From a virus: 40,321 nucleotides of DNA. Numbering within the stretch: position 1 is the first letter of the stretch; the number at the start of each line of letters is the position of its first letter. Below, in pieces: positions 32,101 through 37,122 of the stretch. The notes beneath the pieces were generated by a model. It made no database searches. It saw only the letters and a list, made by a program, of their open reading frames with translations, and was not told the DNA's origin. The stretch covers positions 1 to 40,321 of IMG/VR virus record IMGVR_UViG_3300027749_000219. One strand, 5' to 3'. The position numbers were made by a program, and so were the translations under genes.

Positions 32101-32236
32101 CAATATTGTCAAATGGGTTTTTGCCCCGAAGAACGTTGCTACCAATTGTTATGGACCCGCCCATCATGGCCCCAGCGGCAATATCGGCTGCTAACCCTGC
32201 ACCAAAAACTTCAGTTGCTACAACGATAAAAGACAT
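29183..32236 (-). CDS. Large repeat-containing virion protein with ADGG motifs (1017 aa)
   Basis: ATG 32236 has AGGAAT upstream on the - strand. The N-terminal 70 residues are glycine-rich and hydrophobic (GAGLAADIAAGAMMGGSITI, GQGLLLGGLTAGISSGLGN), possibly membrane-interacting. A middle domain has ARNGGLMGLANGGAVAFADG. A Thr/Pro/Gly linker contains four 18-residue repeats (VPTGGTSGTTTPHVSGPS). A short GSGSGSGS run follows. The last 100 residues contain GDGVSDSIP, ARLADGEFVVP and GARRLYQMMDR, a C-terminal signature I recall from environmental phage structural proteins. Enzymatic activity is not evident. It is probably an internal, ejected or tail-associated protein. Confidence 0.7.
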   Translation of the reverse strand: MSFIVVATEVFGAGLAADIAAGAMMGGSITIGSNVLRGKNPFDNIGQGLLLGGLTAGISSGLGNSLSGAGVSTTAAEEAVKQGALKPDLAGPNINSLGNSVEAGAVPAPALAGPNINSLGNSVETSYANAMPTSGFESVSAAPVTATSMPVSDQLYGLPAEQSASVLPSEAANAAPASPAAPSDATTPADFNRNHVSPASDYKGTSPSSGLPSLKQAGQFAKDNWKMLTGIAAIGLLNQPKPTVSGSGQKQGYIRPASYDPYSGKYTYYDPIKTQDYTHARNGGLMGLANGGAVAFADGGTSMTSPYLNAINNPETIPLMSGETQAEGLARMQAQQQELDERNKRRMEAAGQQAPETIEYTQSPAGLNAANPTVQTQADVDYWEQRGAGMAGSGFTTGSGDDSGNAERQNAFIQSLMANNPAAVGPTNAQMMAAQDQERAELAARQKAMIDLYGPGSSVSTGPDGDAQVFNNTTGKLTKVGNSEQQVQALANMPNVPAAGGEPMSNAQGIQTLVKPDVPRPTAQTDGPPITTSGIEQLVHGNIYDPKTGHYRNPTAAEIGAKGIKEARDNINTVSEMTALTKEYFNSYKPGEVLDFAGGTLTKNADGTATHRYTDANGKEQSYTFTKDTDIATIAKSDPAIAVEWKSMFDYNVPTGGTSVTTTPHVSGPSVPTGGTSGTTTPHVSGPSVPTDGTSGTTTPHVSGPSVPTDGTSGTTTPHPTGPVLTPGTGSAGSVTQVPTGFTPPTAPTTRVPTSIEDFNTRFNKQTGDSAAMYDYLMGNGPEPKQTQNAEVMKPYWEAMGTVPVDKTRSEFMYDPTTKKYIKNPDYVKKVFDPVTKRLIAAPSSTSGSGSGSGSGSNANQPPPTETELTNHDSKPKQDPGPGAEWVWIPATKRWVAIGFDDTGGSSAAARGGLMGYAAGGLGSLGGYSDGGRLLRGPGDGVSDSIPASIGNRQPARLADGEFVVPARIVSELGNGSTEAGARRLYQMMDRVQNARRKSIGKNKVATNSRADKYLPA
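30083..30298 (-). repeat. Four 54-bp in-frame tandem repeats
   Basis: TGGCGTAGTTGT recurs at 30083, 30137, 30191 and 30245, exactly 54 bp apart, with nearly identical sequence between. On the - strand it encodes 18-residue units of VPTGGTSGTTTPHVSGPS type. It is a Thr/Pro-rich spacer in the 1017-residue protein. Confidence 0.9.
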
Positions 32237-32244
32237 GGTGATTC

Positions 32245-32646
32245 CTATTCAATTAACAGAGGTGAATCGCTCACCATCATGTGTTCAATCTTTTCTACGT
32301 CAGTTTCATCCGTAGAATAAATGTTTTGGAAACGGACAGTTTCAAAGATGTACGCGGTCTTGCGGCCCTTTTTGGCCATGAATACGCACGGGGCCACGAC
32401 TTCTTTCCGCTCACCATCTTCGCCTACAACAAGCATTCGCCCTTCAATCATATTGCACAGGTGGTCATGTAGGTGATATTTTCCAATGACAACAATGCCT
32501 GCTGGCATAACGACTTCACGAATGTAAATACCCGGCCCAAAATGGTGGCTGACAGGGCACGCTACCTGTGGCTGCGTGGAAAGCTCTTTTTGCAACAGGT
32601 CAATTTTGTTTGTTGCTGCGCCATGCTGAGTTACTTCGGCGTTCAT
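32245..32646 (-). CDS. Cupin-fold phage protein (133 aa)
   Basis: The start ATG 32646 overlaps the previous stop (ATGA). The sequence has cupin motif 1: G followed by HLHDH and, after a few residues, EGRMLVVGEDG (GKYHLHDHLCNMIEGRMLVV). A motif 2-like part is APCVFMAKKGRKTAY. The His residues could bind a metal. Cupin proteins occur in late phage blocks with unknown or structural roles. It sits between small tail-associated genes and the large virion proteins. Confidence 0.75.
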   Translation of the reverse strand: MNAEVTQHGAATNKIDLLQKELSTQPQVACPVSHHFGPGIYIREVVMPAGIVVIGKYHLHDHLCNMIEGRMLVVGEDGERKEVVAPCVFMAKKGRKTAYIFETVRFQNIYSTDETDVEKIEHMMVSDSPLLIE

Positions 32647-33068
32647 ATTGTGGCCATTACCTTGTATTCAGGTTTATCAGACTGCTGTGTTTGCACATTG
32701 ATACTTCGCATGGCCGCAACAATAGTCGGGTCAACTTTGTTCATATAAATTGTTTGAATGCCTGCTTGCGCTAACTCAGCAAATAGTTTTCTCATTATTT
32801 GGGCAAAAGCCCGTGGGTCATCGACCGAAAAGAAATAAATCTGGGCAGCGTTCGGTCCAATCGGTTTGTACGCCATCAATGTGTTGCCACGGCGGGTAAA
32901 TTTTGACCCGCTTTTAACCGCAGCATCAATGAGCTTCAGCCCTTGCTCTGGAGCAATATTGGCTTTGGTAAAATACTGATTAAGAATATCAATTTCACGC
33001 AGGTGCCCCGGCACCGATGACGCCGCCCCGCCTGATGCCATATTGTTTGCAAGTGTGTGAAGGCTCAT
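32643..33068 (-). CDS. Small virion-associated protein, possibly GNAT-like (141 aa)
   Basis: The start is ATG 33068, 1 bp from the preceding stop. The middle and C-terminal part (FFSVDDPRAFAQIMRKLFAE, LAQAGIQTIYMNKVDPTIVAAMRSI) is compatible with the end of a GNAT-like fold, where beta strands flank helices. T7-like phages carry a GNAT-like internal virion protein at a comparable place. No intact acetyl-CoA loop (RxxGxG/A) is visible, so activity is doubtful. The GNAT idea is an inference only. Confidence 0.6.
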   Translation of the reverse strand: MSLHTLANNMASGGAASSVPGHLREIDILNQYFTKANIAPEQGLKLIDAAVKSGSKFTRRGNTLMAYKPIGPNAAQIYFFSVDDPRAFAQIMRKLFAELAQAGIQTIYMNKVDPTIVAAMRSINVQTQQSDKPEYKVMATI

Positions 33069-33069
33069 A

Positions 33070-33378
33070 TCAGACCTTTATTTTTAATACTTTGGTGGCA
33101 CTGTCGTAATAGACAGAACCCACCCGTAGGTTAGCGTATTCTGCGTCTGTCGGCAAGCTGACTTGGAACGTGTTTGGCGTTACCGTGCTGGGCTCAATGA
33201 AGCTCAAACCCGAGATGACGTTGGTTCCGTTCCGCTGTGTTGAAGCCGCCAAAGGACCCGTGTTGCTGATCTGGTTGAAAAACAAACGAAACACGTTTGC
33301 CAGCTTGTCCATGTACTGACGATTGTATTCTTCCGGGGCCAGCGGTAGGTTGGGTGGGGTGACATTTACTTGTGCCAT
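33070..33378 (-). CDS. Small conserved-looking tail-associated protein (102 aa)
   Basis: The start is ATG 33378, overlapping the nozzle gene stop (ATGA); a TTG three bases earlier is not needed. The N-terminal part is helical (LAPEEYNRQYMDKLANVFRL, FFNQISN) and the C-terminal part beta (FQVSLPTDAEYANLRVGSVY, YDSATKVLKIKV). This layout and position after the nozzle gene suggest a small tail or virion adaptor. The precise function is unknown. Confidence 0.65.
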   Translation of the reverse strand: MAQVNVTPPNLPLAPEEYNRQYMDKLANVFRLFFNQISNTGPLAASTQRNGTNVISGLSFIEPSTVTPNTFQVSLPTDAEYANLRVGSVYYDSATKVLKIKV

Positions 33379-35255
33379 CAACGTCTGCCGTCGGGTCGAA
33401 TGTCAATACGTGGAGCGCCCATTTGCCAATTTGTACCAATCTGGTTGGAACTCATTTTTAAAATCATCTGCCGTCCGCGCACACGGGTGTACACAATGCC
33501 CGTAAACTCTTCGGTGATGTTGTACGCGGCAATCTTGGTTATGCTTGCTGACGCTGCTGTGCCCGCGCCCGAACCGGAGCTTGTCATGGGGTACAGGGTC
33601 AACGTCACCTGTGCTTGACTTCCGTCAGGGGCCAAATTAGATTCCGCAAAAGTCAGGTCAGGTAGGACGCGCCAGATGTAGCCAAAGTTGTGGCCATCCC
33701 CAATGTCAAACTCAGACGAAGAAATGTAAGCCTCTATGGCTGCTGGCGTAGCCGTGGAGTTGTCGTCCACGCCGTCTTCTTGGTTAACGATATTGTTAAG
33801 GTATGTGGCGGCAATAGGGAAAGTTAACAAGCCGGAGTCCAGCCACGCAGTGCGAGCCAACGTGCCGTAGTACCAGAGCTTTTCGAGGTAGTTGTACACC
33901 ACATACTTGTCCACCGTAGTAGAACTTGCCGAGCAGTAGAACCACCAGACTTCGTTAAAGCCTTCGTTGGTGCCTACAAACATTTGCTCGGCTTGCCCTT
34001 GATTGATGTCGGTAAACACGTACCGTAGCAGATCACAAGAAAGTGTTTGCACACGGCCATCGTACAAGTAGAACTTGTCCACGCCCATCCAGTACACAAT
34101 TCCGGAAGCCAGTGCTACTGTGTTTGGCCCCATTACAGAAATGTTATCGCCCAAGAGTTGTGTGCCCCAAACATAGGGTGGGCCAAGGTACTGGAGCGAG
34201 TACACAGCTTGATCGGTGAACGTCACAATTTCCTGCCGGGTCTGAATGGCGGTGATGATCTGAGAGCCGTGCGACAAACGGATACTACCTGCTTGGTTGG
34301 TGATGGCCGGGGTCCAAACAAATGGATTTTCTTGGTCCGACCAACGGATGAACATGGGGTCCAAGGCGGTGGGATTTACAGCATTTGGATCGTTCGTGCC
34401 AAAAACCAGCACAAAGCGAGACGTGTCCGACACAAGGATGTAGTTCTGCACCACCGGAGTTTGCGCGTCGCCAAGGGTTGTCAAATTGACACCGCGTGAT
34501 GTCACGCCGGGCGTAGCAGTCCAGTAGTAGAGCCCTGCGCCACGAGGACCAAACAAAAGGTTCTCGCCAAAGTTGTATTGGTTCCACAACTGCAAAGCGT
34601 TGGTAACAGCAATCCCAACCCCCCATGTACCCAACCCCCAACCCCCTGCGCCCCAGCCCACTAAAGGCGTAACTGTAGCGGGGCCAGTAGCGATCTGATA
34701 CGCGGCAACGACGGCTGCTCCGCCGCCGGGAGAGCCAGACACGTCCGCAACAGAAGCTGTGACAGATACGGTGATGGTATAGCTGTTAACGCTTAATACT
34801 GTGATTTGATACTCTGCGTTTAACACGGTGGCCGTGATGTTGCCCCCAAGTCCTGTGGCTCCGCTGAACGTAACGAAGTCCCCTGTGATGCCGCCGTGCG
34901 CTGTGTCTGTCACTGTGACAGTGGACGAGCCAAGCGTGGCAACAAAGGGGTTGTTGTTGATCGTAGAAGATGCCCGGATGGGCGTGATGTCGTAGTACGC
35001 ACCGCCTTGTAGGATGTAGAACTTGAGGCTTGTGCCGACGCCGACCAGGTTCTGCCCTGCAAGCGTGATCCAGTTCCACAATGAACGGCAGATTCCTAAA
35101 AACGTGCTAACCGTAAACCGTGTCCAGCCGCCGATTTTCTCAGGCGTGCCTTGGCGAAAGCGAACTTTGTCCGATTCATACCATCCACCTTCGTTGGTGT
35201 AACGAGTGTTCTCTCTATTTACGCCGGGTTTGAACAGGATTTTTTGTAACGGCAC
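33378..35255 (-). CDS. Tail nozzle/DNA stabilisation protein (P22 gp10/T7 gp12-like)
   Basis: The start is GTG 35255, preceded by GAGGT on the - strand; a TAG lies two codons upstream in frame, so no longer start exists. The 625-residue sequence starts KPGVNRENTRYTNEGGWYES and DKVRFRQGTPEKIGGW, and ends MGAPRIDIRPDGRR, signatures of the phage stabilisation protein family that forms the distal tube of short tails. The middle is beta-rich (repeated WGAGGWGLGTWGVG, FTDQAVYSLQYLGPPYVWG), as in beta-propeller nozzle proteins. It closes the portal/tail channel and contacts the fibres. It supports a podovirus-like virion. Confidence 0.85.
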   Translation of the reverse strand: MPLQKILFKPGVNRENTRYTNEGGWYESDKVRFRQGTPEKIGGWTRFTVSTFLGICRSLWNWITLAGQNLVGVGTSLKFYILQGGAYYDITPIRASSTINNNPFVATLGSSTVTVTDTAHGGITGDFVTFSGATGLGGNITATVLNAEYQITVLSVNSYTITVSVTASVADVSGSPGGGAAVVAAYQIATGPATVTPLVGWGAGGWGLGTWGVGIAVTNALQLWNQYNFGENLLFGPRGAGLYYWTATPGVTSRGVNLTTLGDAQTPVVQNYILVSDTSRFVLVFGTNDPNAVNPTALDPMFIRWSDQENPFVWTPAITNQAGSIRLSHGSQIITAIQTRQEIVTFTDQAVYSLQYLGPPYVWGTQLLGDNISVMGPNTVALASGIVYWMGVDKFYLYDGRVQTLSCDLLRYVFTDINQGQAEQMFVGTNEGFNEVWWFYCSASSTTVDKYVVYNYLEKLWYYGTLARTAWLDSGLLTFPIAATYLNNIVNQEDGVDDNSTATPAAIEAYISSSEFDIGDGHNFGYIWRVLPDLTFAESNLAPDGSQAQVTLTLYPMTSSGSGAGTAASASITKIAAYNITEEFTGIVYTRVRGRQMILKMSSNQIGTNWQMGAPRIDIRPDGRR

Positions 35256-35263
35256 GGGCTACC

Positions 35264-35776
35264 TCATGTAGTCATGGTCAATGCGGCGCTGGTGACTTCC
35301 GCGACACGTCGTGCCCAGCCTCTGCCAAATGTACCCCAAGTGGGCAAGTCAGTCAAGAATGACAGGCGACGGCGACCATAGTCGTCAATCAATTGTTTGG
35401 GGTCCATGGCACGCACAGCAGCCAGTGTTTTAGGCCCAATACCACCGTCAGGCTCTACCCCAACACAAGCTTGCAGCCACTTGGCTGCACGGCCCGGACC
35501 GGAGTTAATCGCAGCGTCAAACACCACGTAGTCCACACCCGCAGGCAAATCGTCACCCTTTACCTTGTCCCAGTACTTGTTTTTGTACAGCGGCCCAACA
35601 TCGTTGGGCGTTAGGGCTTTCATTGCTTTGGTGTCTACGGGGTGGCCGCAATGCTCTTCCCAGACGGCTTTGGTACAGCCTAAATTTGTCTCACCGCCCG
35701 GGTCTTTGGGGTTGTTGACGTAGCCGCCTTCGTGAACGAGGACGGCAGCAAGGGCTTTGGGAAAATTGGAGTTCAT
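35264..35776 (-). CDS. GH108 endolysin
   Basis: This 170-residue protein begins with VHEGGYVNNPKDPGGETNLG, the glycosyl hydrolase 108 signature with catalytic Glu16. The domain ends around WLQACVG. A C-terminal peptidoglycan-binding segment (VEPDGGIGPKTLAAVRAM) follows. It cleaves the glycan chain of the host cell wall at lysis. No signal peptide or signal-anchor is present, so it depends on the holin encoded by the gene directly upstream. ATG 35776 overlaps the holin stop (ATGA). Confidence 0.92.
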   Translation of the reverse strand: MNSNFPKALAAVLVHEGGYVNNPKDPGGETNLGCTKAVWEEHCGHPVDTKAMKALTPNDVGPLYKNKYWDKVKGDDLPAGVDYVVFDAAINSGPGRAAKWLQACVGVEPDGGIGPKTLAAVRAMDPKQLIDDYGRRRLSFLTDLPTWGTFGRGWARRVAEVTSAALTMTT

Positions 35777-36183
35777 TTCTTGTTCCGTATATCGGCCAGT
35801 TTTTCAAGGGTCCTACCGCCAAAGTAAGCGCCCATTACGAGCATGCCCCATTGACCAAGCAAGGTGACATACGCTTCGCTGATGTGAAAACCTGTGCCGT
35901 CCATAATTGCCAGTGCAAGGTATGCGCTCAAGATATAAACCAAGGTCAAAGGACGAACGTTCTTTGACAACCAAGAATCAGAAGCCATGTCGGCTTTCCA
36001 ACGGTCGCTGGTGTTGGTCTGCTCAATCTCAACCAGTTTGGTTTCATTGGCCATTGCGGCCAGTTCGCCGTTTTGAGCCAGCACCGCCAGATCAAGTTGG
36101 GCCTTGGCTTTGGCTTCGGGATCGGGAATCAGTTTGTCGATGAGCTTGCCACCGATATTTAGTATTGCATCAAGTCCCAGCAT
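35773..36183 (-). CDS. Holin of the 3-TM superfamily
   Basis: This 136-residue protein has an N-terminal amphipathic part (AILNIGGKLIDKLIPDPEAK), a charged linker, and two hydrophobic spans in the C-terminal half (about LTLVYILSAYLALAIM and LLGQWGMLVMGAYFG). It ends with GGRTLEKLADIR, typical of phage 3-TM holins. It would permeabilise the inner membrane for the endolysin. The start overlaps the previous stop by one base, the usual arrangement in lysis cassettes. Confidence 0.85.
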   Translation of the reverse strand: MLGLDAILNIGGKLIDKLIPDPEAKAKAQLDLAVLAQNGELAAMANETKLVEIEQTNTSDRWKADMASDSWLSKNVRPLTLVYILSAYLALAIMDGTGFHISEAYVTLLGQWGMLVMGAYFGGRTLEKLADIRNKK

Positions 36184-36482
36184 TATTTTCCTTTCAGTCG
36201 TTCGTAAATGAGAGCAATGTCTTGCCGATTGTTTGCAATGTCATCACGGTTTTTTTGGATTTCTTTTTCCAAATCTTGGCGTAGTTTTTCACGAGCAAGT
36301 TCAGCACCTGAGTTTGGTGATTGCCTATTGTCTGACGTAACAACAAGGCTGATTTTGCTGTTCAGAATGGTTACTTCATGCGCTAAATTTGACAAAGCAG
36401 ACATTAAATAAACGACGCACGAAAACAGCAACGGCAACAAAGCAAACGTGATTTTTTCTATCAAAGCTCCCTTGTCGTCCAT
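36183..36482 (-). CDS. Spanin-like membrane/coiled-coil protein (99 aa)
   Basis: ATG 36482 has AAGGAG upstream on the - strand. One transmembrane segment (residues about 12-32, FALLPLLFSCVVYLMSALSN) is followed by a long charged helix (REKLRQDLEKEIQKNRDDIA, NNRQDIALIYERLKGK). The layout and position next to the holin match Rz-type inner-membrane spanins. No matching outer-membrane lipoprotein (Rz1) was found embedded, so this could also be another coiled-coil membrane protein of the cassette. Confidence 0.6.
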   Translation of the reverse strand: MDDKGALIEKITFALLPLLFSCVVYLMSALSNLAHEVTILNSKISLVVTSDNRQSPNSGAELAREKLRQDLEKEIQKNRDDIANNRQDIALIYERLKGK

Positions 36483-36563
36483 ATCAACTCCTTAATTTGG
36501 GGCAGACGTTAACCCAATAGGATGGTCTGCCAGCACCCCCTTTACCCGGAGTAACGGTCTGGG
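36483..36563 (-). other. Gap with an open -1 frame and an inverted repeat
   Basis: In the -1 frame relative to the upstream gene, an open stretch runs from the end of that gene to a TGA just before the next ATG. It encodes TVTPGKGGAGRPSYWVNVCP and a few further residues. GGCAGAC (36501-36507) and GTCTGCC (36525-36531) form a 7-bp inverted repeat. There is no start codon with a ribosome binding site for the open frame. It may be the missing C-terminus of the upstream gene. Confidence 0.4.
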
Positions 36564-36749
36564 TTATTCGTTCTTTTCAAGTGCCTTGTCCACTACGGGC
36601 ATTGGTATTTGCGGAATGGCTTGCTCACGAATGGACTGCACCAGATCGGCGACTTGCTCATACGGGGCTTTAGCCAAAGCCGCTAATACCATATTGACTG
36701 CGCCCAAAGGCAAAGTTAAGTTAACAGGTGTGTTCAGTTCTTCACTCAT
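36564..36749 (-). CDS. Small phage protein (61 aa), possibly frameshift-truncated
   Basis: ATG 36749 has GGAGAAC upstream on the - strand. The sequence (NLTLPLGAVNMVLAALAKAP, YEQVADLVQSIREQAIPQIP) is familiar as a small conserved phage protein beside lysis genes. It ends at TAA right after GAAAAGAACGAA. One extra A in this run would extend it by 27 residues through the following gap. The function is unknown. Confidence 0.65.
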   Translation of the reverse strand: MSEELNTPVNLTLPLGAVNMVLAALAKAPYEQVADLVQSIREQAIPQIPMPVVDKALEKNE

Positions 36750-36765
36750 TTAAAGTTCTCCAGTG

Positions 36766-36785
36766 CCCCCAAGGTCGGGTGGGGG
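36766..36785. promoter_or_regulatory. GC-rich hairpin between small late genes
   Basis: CCCCCA (36766-36771) and TGGGGG (36780-36785) can pair over an eight-base loop in the 43-bp gap between the genes at 36749 and 36793. On the - strand no T-run follows, so it is not a standard terminator of late transcription; it might attenuate or mark mRNA processing. Confidence 0.35.
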
Positions 36786-36792
36786 TTTCCCG

Positions 36793-37122
36793 TTATGTTG
36801 TAGCCCAAGGCAGTGGTGGTTGAATGACCGGAGGATCAACCTGATTTTGAATCTGCCCATCAACGTTTGCTTCGGTAGCCGTTTTGTCCACGCCGTTTGA
36901 CCAGCACCAGCCAAGCACTTGGTCTTGAGTCAGTTGAGCGTAGGGTGTAAATGCCCCACCAGTTTCCGGTTGAGGGAACGATGAAGAGCCGTATACCGTT
37001 GCGTTGTAAGTGCCGTCTGTGCCGTTACAGCGCCAGCCAGCAGTCAGAACAACTTCAGTGAAGCCGTTGATTTCAGTAGTAGATGCGTTCATCCATTCAA
37101 TGATCCAAGTGGTAGTAGTCAT
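36793..37122 (-). CDS. Small protein downstream of the tail fibre (DUF7936-like)
   Basis: This 109-residue protein overlaps the fibre gene end (ATGA). It contains WIIEWMNASTTEINGFTEVV, then WRCNGTDGTYNATVYGSSSF, then LTQDQVLGWCWSNGVDKTAT. I recall this pattern from environmental phages, where it follows fibre genes; the name DUF7936 is from memory. It may be a fibre-assembly chaperone or a small fibre-associated protein. It ends in a proline-rich tail (PPVIQPPLPW). Confidence 0.65.
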   Translation of the reverse strand: MTTTTWIIEWMNASTTEINGFTEVVLTAGWRCNGTDGTYNATVYGSSSFPQPETGGAFTPYAQLTQDQVLGWCWSNGVDKTATEANVDGQIQNQVDPPVIQPPLPWATT

